Under the pieces are notes generated by a model. The model did not search any database, was not told where the DNA came from, and saw only the letters and a program-made list of their open reading frames with translations. This document shows, one piece after another, positions 7,904 through 15,238 of a stretch of 64,000 nucleotides of DNA. The number at the start of each line of letters is the position of its first letter. The first letter of the stretch is position 1. This DNA comes from Flavobacteriia bacterium 40-80 (GTDB taxonomy: Bacteria > Bacteroidota > Bacteroidia > Flavobacteriales_D > Crocinitomicaceae): positions 434,001-498,000 of the forward strand of contig MKVF01000021.1 of NCBI GenBank assembly GCA_001899145.1, written 5' to 3'. A program made the position numbers and the translations under genes.

Positions 7904-8134
7904 ATGGCAGAGAAAAAAAAGAAAATCAGATTTAAGGCAGGTGCGGAACTGTCGGGTAAAGTCAATGTAGTAAGTGCAACCGTTTACAGCGAAACGCAGG
8001 GAAGCACTGAAAATTTTGAAATCGTACTGAAAGGCATTTTGCAAGAAACGCCCGAAGATACACCCAAAGAAGTGGACACCGTAAAAATCAGATTTGCAAT
8101 TATGAAAGCTGATGCACCCGAAACAATAAAATAA
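7904..8134 (+). CDS. Small basic-start hypothetical protein
   Basis: 76 residues, starting with a lysine-rich MAEKKKKIRFK segment followed by strand-like sequence and an acidic middle (TPEDTPKEVD). No signal peptide or membrane helix. It is the last gene of the 6911-8134 cluster, 12 bp after the holin-like gene and 30 bp before a strong terminator. Function unknown. Confidence 0.55.
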   Translation: MAEKKKKIRFKAGAELSGKVNVVSATVYSETQGSTENFEIVLKGILQETPEDTPKEVDTVKIRFAIMKADAPETIK

Positions 8135-8163
8135 AGGTGCATTTTGGTTTTGGTTGATGTGTG

Positions 8164-8192
8164 AAATCCTGCCCATTGGGGCAGGATTTTTT
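8164..8192 (+). terminator. Rho-independent terminator closing the 6911-8134 cluster
   Basis: Stem AAATCCTGCCC/GGGCAGGATTT with a four-base loop and a T-run. It is nested in an outer GGTGCA...TGCACC pair (8135-8200). Confidence 0.85.
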
Positions 8193-8315
8193 GTTGCACC
8201 TGTTTACACTCTATTTATAAAACGGTGCATTTATATTGCCTTTATATGTGGTTAATGGTGCAAGTATCGAGCAAGCGGTGGGAACTGTAAAGGCAAAAGA
8301 GCGTAGCCCAAAGGG

Positions 8316-8738
8316 CTACCGCTTTAAATGCCTTGCAATGTAAATGCGTTTCAATTCTGAAATTAAACGCAACTGCTCGTATAACTGCCGTTCTTTCTGC
8401 TCTAATACTTTGGAATTTTGAACGTCTTTTTTAAATGCCTTTTCTTTTCCTTTCAAATGGGTTACCTGTTCAAAAACGAAGCTTTTAAAATCCCCTATCC
8501 GAATGTAAGGAATGACCGAACCGATTAAAAACTGATGAAATGATTTTGTTTGCCACAAACCAAATAATAGACTGCGGTAAATGTCCATTTCCTCCACATT
8601 ACGGCAGGAAATAACAAAGCAATTCGGGCAAGGTATATCTAACGGCTTACCACTATTTAAGCCCTTACAAAGAGCATAAAATTCAAATTCCGATTGCGGA
8701 TTTTTCGGGTTGTAAGTAAAGATTTTAACGGCTTTCAT
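8316..8738 (-). CDS. Hypothetical protein of Bacteroidota mobile elements
   Basis: 140 residues, no family named with confidence. The N-terminal region reads as an alpha/beta segment (KAVKIFTYNPKNPQSEFEFYALCKGL) with a CPNCFVISCRN cluster of three Cys at about 37-45; the C-terminal third is a charged helix with coiled-coil character. It is oriented opposite to its left neighbours and lies beside the palindrome-rich non-coding stretch, a position common for accessory genes of Bacteroidota integrative elements. Confidence 0.5.
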   Translation of the reverse strand: MKAVKIFTYNPKNPQSEFEFYALCKGLNSGKPLDIPCPNCFVISCRNVEEMDIYRSLLFGLWQTKSFHQFLIGSVIPYIRIGDFKSFVFEQVTHLKGKEKAFKKDVQNSKVLEQKERQLYEQLRLISELKRIYIARHLKR

Positions 8739-8790
8739 ATTGCACCACTTTTGAGATTAGCTCCGTTCCTTTCGTTGCTGTGGCTGAAAA

Positions 8791-9030
8791 CCAAAACTTT
8801 TTTACAAAGAAAAAAACAGAAAAAAAAGAAAGCCTTTTATCAGGTGGCGGGGCAAAAAATCCAAAAGGAAACGGAATAAGTCCCGAAGGGTGGCAAGGCA
8901 ATGAAAATTAACTTGCGAAGCACCTTATTTGCATTGCCATTATGCCGTAGTCTTTTGGATTTTTTTTGGTGCGGTGGGCTTGTGCGTAGCCACCTACCTT
9001 TGCTTTCCTTTTTATTCTTTTTTCTTTTGG
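8791..9030. repeat. Long imperfect inverted repeat
   Basis: Left arm about 8791-8867 (CCAAAAC...AAATCCAAAAG), right arm about 8952-9030 (CTTTTGGATTT...CTTTTGG). The arms also share a GGTGGC/CCACC block. About 80 bp arms with gaps, separated by about 85 bp that contains a smaller GGCAATG/CATTGCC pair. Confidence 0.5.
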
Positions 9031-9404
9031 AAAATGTCTATTGACTACCTTTTATTAAATTCCAAAATTTCATTTGAGCGTTGGCAATGGGGCAAACACT
9101 TCGCAGTAAAAAATAAAGCATACCATTATCTGAAGCGTTGGAAAAAAGCAAGGGTATGAGGTACGAAATACTCTTGCTGTGCGGTGCTGAAATAAGGTGT
9201 GCAGGCAATGGAACGGAATAAATGCAGGTAAATTTGGGTTTCGCCTACCGAAATGCAATGAAGTGAAATGACTAAACACTTTATTCAGCACATTGGCAAT
9301 ACAACCAATTAATGCTTTATTTTTTTACTGCACCGCTGAAATGGGTGGTGGGGTGCTGTGGCAAAATGGGTGGGTGCGGTTGGGAAGAAAATACGGCTTC
9401 TGAA

Positions 9405-9455
9405 CCCCGAAAAATATTAGCATTGGCATTTGTGCGGTGGGATATTTTTTCGGGG
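9405..9455. repeat. Inverted repeat CCCCGAAAAATAT/ATATTTTTTCGGGG
   Basis: Arms 9405-9417 and 9442-9455 differ by one extra T, with a 24-base loop. It lies 22 bp left of the nested three-stem structure. Confidence 0.65.
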
Positions 9456-9477
9456 TGAAGACTATGGCATTGGATAT

Positions 9478-9577
9478 TTTACATAATGTTATTATAGGAC
9501 AGCCTGTGCGGTTGGATGCTTGCATAAGCGAGGCAAAAGGCTGTGCGAAGCGAACCTATAATGCCACATTATGTAAA
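9478..9577. repeat. Nested three-stem palindrome
   Basis: A 100 bp segment with three concentric stems: TTTACATAATG/CATTATGTAAA (11 bp), TTATAGG/CCTATAA (7 bp) and ACAGCCT/AGGCTGT (7 bp), around a loop with a further TGCTTGCATAAGC hairpin. The perfect outer stem over 100 bp makes selection for structure likely. Confidence 0.65.
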
Positions 9578-9989
9578 CATAGCTTCCACCGATTTGCATA
9601 CTGGCATAAACGAAACGGTGGTGGTGGTTGGAGTGAAGTGTCTTTTTGCTTTGTTTTTTTCGCATTGGGACAGCTCTTTGCAACCGCAGGAACGAGGATT
9701 GCAATGTGCTGTTGAGCGTTGGCAAAAAACAACGCAAAAAGTATGACAGTTGCAAACGGTGGCAATGCCATAGAAGACAGACCAAGCGTTGGCTTTGTGC
9801 GATTGGGTCTGGCTAAAGCCGTATTTTTTCTGTGCGTAGGCAGAGCGTGGGTTGTATAGATTTGGTAGCAAAAGCATTTTTGCTATTGCTTCAATATTTC
9901 GATTTTTAAAAATAATATCTCACACATACAAACTTAAATCTCGAGTTTTGTAAAATTATTACGTTTTTTAGATTTAATTTTACGATTTA

Positions 9990-10021
9990 TTTGTTTTTAA
10001 TTCCAGAATATAATATCTTTG
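9990..10021 (+). promoter_or_regulatory. Bacteroidota-type promoter for the AAA ATPase-subtilase pair
   Basis: TTTG at 9990-9993 and TATCTTTG at 10014-10021 (TAnnTTTG consensus) separated by 20 bp, matching the -33/-7 promoter of Bacteroidota. The start codon follows 32 bp after the -7 box. Confidence 0.65.
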
Positions 10022-10053
10022 TATCACAAAATGTAACTTACAATCGAAATATT

Positions 10054-11148
10054 ATGTACACGGAAATACTAAGGATAATTGAAGGCGGACTGAATAAAGA
10101 CACTAAAAAGGTTTTAAATTATTCTAAAACGCTTGCTGAAAAGCTAGATGGAGATGGTAACCAAAAGTTGGCTAAGCTTATCCTTAAGACTATAGATAAA
10201 GGTCCCGCTACAACAGTGACTATGGATGAATTACTTACAACGCCTGTTGACCAAGAAAGTCGTCTAAGTATTGTTGATGTAGAAGTTCCGTCGAAAGAGA
10301 AGAATTTAATCGTTCTACCTCAACTTGTAGAGAACAAGATTAGCGATTTTATTAATCTCGTAAAACATCAAAACGAATTGATTAGAAGTGGTATAGAAAC
10401 GTCTAATACATTATTGCTATTTGGAAAGCCTGGAGTTGGAAAAACAAGCGTTGCAAGATATATTTCTGAAAGTACCGGATTACCTCTTGTAATAGCAAGA
10501 TTTGATGCAATCGTTTCTTCACTTTTGGGAAATACAGCTAAGAACATCAGAAAAATATTTGAGTTTGCTGAAAACAAACCTTGCATTCTATTTCTTGATG
10601 AATTTGATGCAATTGCTAAAGCAAGGGATGACCAATATGAGTTAGGAGAATTAAAAAGGGTTATTAATAGCTTGCTTCAAAACATTGATGTCTTTGCTAA
10701 AAACAATATACTTATTGCAGCAACCAATCATCCAGAAATTTTAGATAAAGCAATTTGGAGAAGATTTAATACTGTTATCGAAATTGGTGCTCCTCAAGAA
10801 AATGAAATTGAAGAGCTTATTAAAAACTTTGTTGATGATTTCAAAACCGATTTCATAAACGATGAAAAAAAGAAAGACAGATTAGTGAAACTTTTTGAAG
10901 GGAAAACACCATCAGATATAAAAGCTGTCATTAACAATGCAAAAGCACATACAATTATTCATAACAGTGATACCTTATCTTATGAAGATGTTATTATTGA
11001 ACTATACGAATTTAATAATAATGGAAATATTACTATTGAAAAGCTTGTTGAGTTCCTAAATGAGAATGGAGTACCACAAGCAACTATTGCCGAACGTATG
11101 AAAGTATCATTAAGACAAATAAGAAACTATTTAAACAAACAAGCCTAA
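10054..11148 (+). CDS. ietA: AAA ATPase, IetA-like
   Basis: AAA-family ATPase of 364 residues. The ATG at 10054 follows the promoter; the frame extends further upstream only across the -7 box. The N-terminal 100 residues are helical. The core has Walker A GKPGVGKTS (Lys130), Walker B ILFLDEFDAIAK (Asp182, Glu183), sensor-1 ILIAATNHPE and an Arg-finger region (IWRRFNT). The last 40 residues form a helix-turn-helix (IAERMKVSLRQIRNYL). The gene is followed after 3 bp by a subtilase. This ATPase-S8 protease pairing is the IetAS arrangement, first described for plasmid stability in Agrobacterium and later classed among anti-phage systems. Identification rests on domain content and pairing. Confidence 0.8.
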   Translation: MYTEILRIIEGGLNKDTKKVLNYSKTLAEKLDGDGNQKLAKLILKTIDKGPATTVTMDELLTTPVDQESRLSIVDVEVPSKEKNLIVLPQLVENKISDFINLVKHQNELIRSGIETSNTLLLFGKPGVGKTSVARYISESTGLPLVIARFDAIVSSLLGNTAKNIRKIFEFAENKPCILFLDEFDAIAKARDDQYELGELKRVINSLLQNIDVFAKNNILIAATNHPEILDKAIWRRFNTVIEIGAPQENEIEELIKNFVDDFKTDFINDEKKKDRLVKLFEGKTPSDIKAVINNAKAHTIIHNSDTLSYEDVIIELYEFNNNGNITIEKLVEFLNENGVPQATIAERMKVSLRQIRNYLNKQA

Positions 11149-11151
11149 ACT

Positions 11152-13515
11152 ATGGAAAATAAAAATTTGCCAATTAAATTCTTTCAGAAAAGACAGAAAG
11201 ATGAAATGGGAACAGAAGCTGGCGGAGGTCAAACAATCCCTAAATGGGCTTCTCAAGGACAGTTAAGAGAGAAATCAGAGTATATTAAAACAGTCTTGGC
11301 AGAAGTTTCCACTTCATTAGCCGAAAAAGTTAAAAAGAACAACTATATACCTTCAGTAGTAAAACTAAAGGTAAATGGCGATGCTTTAGCTAAAACCTAC
11401 AGAAAAGAAATTGGTAATCTTTTCAATGTTGGTAAGCTGAATATAATTGGTGTGAGCGGTGAAGATGAAGTATTGATTAAAATCGACAACGAAAATGACC
11501 TAAAAGGCATTTTAAAAAAATTCTCAAGTGTCAATTTTGAACTTCCAAATTATACTCATCAAATAGGTATTTCAGCGATTAATAACATAGAAGAATTTAA
11601 ACCTCAAATTGACATTGAGGAAGAAGATGAAGAGCAAGTATATAAAGTAAAACTATTCAATTACGGCAATGCCGATTTGAACAATATCCTTATCAGAAGT
11701 TTCGAAAAGTACTGTAGAGACAACAATATTGAATTTGAAAAAGCTGAATATTCAGACGAATTAAACATTTTCAGAATTAGCAAGGTAACTACCGATGATT
11801 TTGACGAATTGCGTGACTTTGACGGCATTCAGCTAATTACAGAAATGCCTACTTATAGCCTGACCTTAGATGAATTGACAGAAGAAAATGTTATTGAAAT
11901 AAAACAGCCAAAGGAAGGTGCGAATTATCCAGTTGTAGGAGTTCTTGATACAGGGATTTCAAACATTCCACACCTTATTCCTTGGCTGCACAATAAAAGT
12001 TTCACCAAATATCACGAAGATTATATTAATAAAGGACACGGTACTTTTGTAGCTGGCGTTTTGTTATACGGCGATAATTTGGAAGGTAAAGACTACACTG
12101 GTTTTGAAGGGTGTAAATTGTTTGAAGCCATAGTAATGCCTGATTTGAGTAAACAAAAAATATTTGAGGACGAATTAATTGAAAACATTAGGGAAGCAAT
12201 CACTGACCATAATGAAATAAAAATATGGAATTTATCTCTTGGGACGGACAGAGAAGCCGATTTATATGAATTTTCAGATTTTGCAAAGGCATTAGATGAA
12301 ATTCAAGAAGAAAACAATGTTTTGATATGCAAATCTGCAGGCAATTGTAATAATTTTAGAATTAATGCACCAAAAAGCAGAATAGCCAAATCTGCCGATA
12401 CAGTTAGAGGACTTGTAGTTGGTTCTATTGCTCACGACAAGTTGGCTACAGATTACGCCGAGAAAAACAATTCATCTCCTTTTTCAAGAATTGGCCCAGG
12501 ACCATCAAATTTGATAAAACCTGATGTTGTTCATTTTGGTGGAAATGCTGGTTTAGATAACACCAACAAACTTGTTATTAACCCTGTTAAATCTTTCTCT
12601 TCAGATGGAAGTTTAGCAAAACAAGTGGGAACCAGTTTTTCTACACCTCGTATTGCGGCTATAACGGCAGGCGTTCATTCAATGTTAAGTGAAGAGTTTA
12701 ACCCTCTTCTTTTGAAAGCACTTGTAATACATTCTGCAAAGTATCCAGAAGAAATGAGAATGACCATTGCAGAAAAAATTGATGCAGCAGGATTTGGAAT
12801 GCCATCAAATATCAACGATATTTTGTTTAATCAACCCAATGAAATTACATTAATCCTCCAAGACAACATAGAGAAAGGTTCTTTCATTGATATTCTTGAT
12901 TTTCCATTTCCACAAAGTATGATAGATGACGAAGGATATTTTTATGGAGAACTTACCGTAACACTTGTAACCTCTCCTATTTTGGAAGTATCACAAGGAG
13001 CTGAATATTGCCAATCGAATATTGATGTCTATTTAGGAAGCTATGATGAAAAAATTGAAAAAGATATAACTCAACCAAGGGTTAAAAACCCAATTGGAGC
13101 AGATGGAAGGCAAAATGTTTTAGCAACAAGCGTTTACAGTAAAAAGGCTATGAAGGATTTTGAGACTTCGTTTGCAAGTGAAAGAATGCTGCTATCTTAT
13201 GGGGATAAATTCCAACCTGTAAAAAAATGGAGTGTAAATTTTGATGATTTCACACCAACTAATAAAGATAAGTTTTTAAAAGCACCTAAGAATTGGTACT
13301 TGAAACTTGAAGGACTTTTCAGGCATTTTACGGAAAGTAAGTGTGAAATTCAAAAAACCGTTCCGAGCCAAGAATTTTGTTTGGTCATAACAATTAAGGA
13401 CACAAAAAAAAGAGGAAATATTTACAATGAAGTTACGCAGCTCTTGAACAATTTTAGTTTCGTTCATAGCAACGTAAAAATAAGAGAAGAAGTAAGAATT
13501 AGATTAAATGGATAA
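11152..13515 (+). CDS. ietS: S8-family subtilisin-like serine protease, IetS-like
   Basis: 787-residue subtilase without a signal peptide, so cytoplasmic. After an N-terminal region of about 250 residues, the S8 domain shows the catalytic triad: Asp266 in VLDTGIS, His296 in GHGTFVAG and Ser495 in GTSFSTP. The C-terminal 250 residues are beta-rich with an unassigned role. It begins 3 bp after the AAA ATPase stop. In IetAS systems the protease is thought to be the toxic effector and the ATPase its controller; that division of labour is from the family and not visible here. The triad is intact, so the enzyme should be active. Confidence 0.85.
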   Translation: MENKNLPIKFFQKRQKDEMGTEAGGGQTIPKWASQGQLREKSEYIKTVLAEVSTSLAEKVKKNNYIPSVVKLKVNGDALAKTYRKEIGNLFNVGKLNIIGVSGEDEVLIKIDNENDLKGILKKFSSVNFELPNYTHQIGISAINNIEEFKPQIDIEEEDEEQVYKVKLFNYGNADLNNILIRSFEKYCRDNNIEFEKAEYSDELNIFRISKVTTDDFDELRDFDGIQLITEMPTYSLTLDELTEENVIEIKQPKEGANYPVVGVLDTGISNIPHLIPWLHNKSFTKYHEDYINKGHGTFVAGVLLYGDNLEGKDYTGFEGCKLFEAIVMPDLSKQKIFEDELIENIREAITDHNEIKIWNLSLGTDREADLYEFSDFAKALDEIQEENNVLICKSAGNCNNFRINAPKSRIAKSADTVRGLVVGSIAHDKLATDYAEKNNSSPFSRIGPGPSNLIKPDVVHFGGNAGLDNTNKLVINPVKSFSSDGSLAKQVGTSFSTPRIAAITAGVHSMLSEEFNPLLLKALVIHSAKYPEEMRMTIAEKIDAAGFGMPSNINDILFNQPNEITLILQDNIEKGSFIDILDFPFPQSMIDDEGYFYGELTVTLVTSPILEVSQGAEYCQSNIDVYLGSYDEKIEKDITQPRVKNPIGADGRQNVLATSVYSKKAMKDFETSFASERMLLSYGDKFQPVKKWSVNFDDFTPTNKDKFLKAPKNWYLKLEGLFRHFTESKCEIQKTVPSQEFCLVITIKDTKKRGNIYNEVTQLLNNFSFVHSNVKIREEVRIRLNG

Positions 13516-13543
13516 AAATTACCAACAAAAAAAGACAAAAAAA

Positions 13544-13571
13544 TGTCTTAAAAGTTCCAGCTTTTAAGACA
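13544..13571. terminator. Hairpin after the IetAS-like pair
   Basis: Stem TGTCTTAAAAG/CTTTTAAGACA with a 6-base loop, 28 bp after the subtilase stop. The A-run before it makes a better T-run for the minus strand, but it probably also ends the ietAS transcript. The 13572-13787 remainder has no gene. Confidence 0.5.
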
Positions 13572-13787
13572 ATAATTTAAACCGGAATGTAGAAAGCAGT
13601 GTGTAGCTTATCGGGGTTGGTAACCCTTTGGCATTCCAATATTGAAAAGTTTCGTTTTGCAAAAGTAACTGTTTATTTTAATAAACATAGATTTTAATTA
13701 GTTTTTCAATAAAAAGTACGCACCGGGTAAAATTCCTAACTCCGTGAATGTAGAGGATAAGTTTTTAATAATTTAAAATTACATTTT

Positions 13788-14048
13788 ATGACGTTCGAAG
13801 GAGCAGTAATAAAAGAGCAAGGTGTATCATTTGCTATTGTTGTAGTAAAAGAATACGTATTGAATAGCCCTTCAGAGTGTAACAATGCAAGAAGCGGTTT
13901 TCAAACTATTTTTCCGAGAATGCCAATCATTTTGATGGCTCAAAACAGCCGTGGTGTTCCAAGGTATCAAGGAAGAACAGATATTGTAAACTTCTTAGCA
14001 AATGTGCATCCATCTAGAATACCTTGGAAAAGGTACAATTACAATTGA
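13788..14048 (+). CDS. Small hypothetical protein
   Basis: 86 residues, unknown. The sequence starts with strand-like GAVIKEQGVSFAIVVVKEYV, then a polar middle and the segment MPIILMAQNSRGVPRYQGR followed by a helix (TDIVNFLANVHPSRIPWKRY). It has no signal peptide. It lies 23 bp before a UPF0339 gene and in the same direction, forming a three-gene set with it and the following small basic gene. Confidence 0.6.
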   Translation: MTFEGAVIKEQGVSFAIVVVKEYVLNSPSECNNARSGFQTIFPRMPIILMAQNSRGVPRYQGRTDIVNFLANVHPSRIPWKRYNYN

Positions 14049-14071
14049 TTAACTAATTAAAATTTAAAAAA

Positions 14072-14398
14072 ATGTCAAAGTACATTATTCGTAAAACGTC
14101 CAACGGACAATATTGGTGGGTTTTAAAAGCTCCAAATGGAGAAACCCTATTAACAAGTGAAACTTATACTACAAAGCAAAACTGCCAAGGCGGTATTGCG
14201 AGCAGTAAAGTTAGTGTTGCTGATGCTAACTTTAGACGATTGACATCGGTAAGAAATGAACCTTATTTTACTCAGAACTCTAATAACTACCAAGTATTGG
14301 GAACGAGTGAAATGTATTCATCAACCTACAATCGAGACAATGGTATAGAAGCCGTAAAGCGATATGCTCCAAACGCAGTAATTGAAGATTTATCTTAA
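14072..14398 (+). CDS. UPF0339/DUF1508 (YegP-like) protein
   Basis: 108 residues with two tandem repeats of the DUF1508 fold, each starting with an I-R-K/Y-F-T strand, a WWVLKAPNGETLLTSETY-type hairpin, and a helix after NCQGGI or NGIEAV. This fits the short beta-beta-alpha domain duplicated in YegP proteins. Biochemical function of the family is not established; members are small soluble proteins. It sits in the middle of a three-gene set inside the island. Confidence 0.8.
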   Translation: MSKYIIRKTSNGQYWWVLKAPNGETLLTSETYTTKQNCQGGIASSKVSVADANFRRLTSVRNEPYFTQNSNNYQVLGTSEMYSSTYNRDNGIEAVKRYAPNAVIEDLS

Positions 14399-14423
14399 GT
14401 ATCAACTTTTAAATTTAAAGGAA

Positions 14424-14597
14424 ATGGCAACTAATCCTCCTAAAGGTGACGGGCATAGAAATGGTGCCGTAAGAGACAGAAGTCAAACATATAATCCAAA
14501 AACTGAAACTTGGGTAAAAAGAGATAGTGATACTGGACGTTTTATGGATGTCAAGAAAGACGGTACACCATTTAAAGGTGTTCGCAAAGAAAAATAA
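14424..14597 (+). CDS. Small basic hypothetical protein
   Basis: 57 residues starting at the ATG at 14424 with an AAAGGAA site just upstream; a longer in-frame start overlaps the previous gene. Rich in Lys, Arg, Asp and Gly (NPKTETWVKRDSDTGRFMDV), likely a disordered small protein. The TGRFMDVKKDGTPFKGVRKEK-like end resembles short proteins that travel beside YegP-like genes in mobile regions. Function unknown. Confidence 0.55.
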   Translation: MATNPPKGDGHRNGAVRDRSQTYNPKTETWVKRDSDTGRFMDVKKDGTPFKGVRKEK

Positions 14598-14660
14598 GAT
14601 GTATCTTATTTTTTTTACAAAATAGGCTATTCTGTATTTCAGAATAGCCTATTTCTTTTT
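14592..14660 (+). terminator. Two tandem terminators
   Basis: First: AATAAGAT/ATCTTATT followed by a long T-run (14592-14618). Second: AAATAGGCTATTCTG/CAGAATAGCCTATTT followed by CTTTTT (14620-14660), a perfect 15-bp stem. They close the three-gene set ending at 14597. Confidence 0.85.
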
Positions 14661-15195
14661 AAGTAAGTAGGATAAGTAACTTTTGCCAAAAAGATTTTTT
14701 TGTATTTCGCAGAAATATAAAAACTGATTTATTGGGCTGTATGAGGGCAAAATGGTAAACCGCAGGTTTCCATTTGCACCGAATAGTTTTGTTATGGTTT
14801 GTTTTTTATCGCAGATAAAAAATAAAAAATGTTTTTGCCCGAAAAAGGTTATCTTACTTATCCCCCTAAACTAATGTAATGAGGTGCATTCTGCACCGAA
14901 TTAAAATCAAAAAGCGAAGCGTATTTGAATGAACAAAAATTATTCATTCTATACTATTATTATAGTAATGCAATTCAACGCAAAATAAGAAGATAAGTAG
15001 GATAACTACATTTCAGTAAAAGAATATTTTTTTATTCCGCAGGAATTAAAAAAAATGATTTATCGGGATTATCGGAAGTAAAATAATGAAGTGTAAAGGT
15101 TAGTTTGCTTTATATTGTATTGTTTTGGCTTGTTTTTTAGCGAAGCTAAAAAATGAAAATTCTTTTTGTTCAAAAAAGGTTATCTTACTTATCCA
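14661..15195. repeat. Two ~205 bp direct repeat units beside the primase gene
   Basis: Unit 1 about 14661-14863, unit 2 about 14991-15195. Each begins with an AGTAGGATAA motif and ends with the 17-base GGTTATCTTACTTATCC, and each contains a TTTTTGTATTTCGCAG/TTTTTTATTCCGCAG block and a TTGTTTTTTA-CG-TAAAAAA hairpin. The unit ends are roughly inverted (GGATAAGTAA against TTACTTATCC). Between them is a GGTGCA..TGCACC hairpin at 14883-14897. No gene is seen. The second unit's end (ACTTATCCACTCC) resembles a DnaA box. A replication origin for the island is inferred from adjacency to the primase-helicase. Confidence 0.55.
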
Positions 15196-15207
15196 CTCCA
15201 TATAATG

Positions 15208-15233
15208 AAAAAAGGTGCATTTTGCACCTTTTA
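15208..15233 (-). terminator. Terminator of the primase-helicase gene
   Basis: Stem AAAGGTGCA/TGCACCTTT; on the minus strand it is followed by a T-run, 5-8 bp after the stop of the primase-helicase gene. Confidence 0.75.
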
Positions 15234-15238
15234 GAAAT

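Larger units (their letters stand above)
8739..10053. other. 1.3 kb palindrome-rich stretch without a supported gene
   Basis: Short frames exist on both strands here but none has a plausible composition or start. Instead the stretch holds a series of inverted repeats (8791-9030, 9405-9455, 9478-9577) and G/T-rich tracts such as GGGTGGTGGGG near 9350. Base composition differs from the flanking A/T-rich genes. It could be an origin of transfer or replication, or specify structured RNA. The promoter for the AAA ATPase gene lies at its right edge. Confidence 0.5.

Noticed and set aside
8929-9159. A 76-residue plus-strand frame with hydrophobic segments
   Set aside because: It lies in the right arm of the long inverted repeat and starts in a structured region without a leader; no homology is recognised.
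9478-9577. Structured region considered as a retron msr-msd
   Set aside because: No reverse transcriptase gene is near; the neighbour is an AAA ATPase-subtilase pair.
9437-9877. Several overlapping 60-100-residue frames on both strands
   Set aside because: Composition is unlike neighbouring genes (excess Cys, His, Trp) and several frames overlap across palindromes. The inverted repeats account for their openness.
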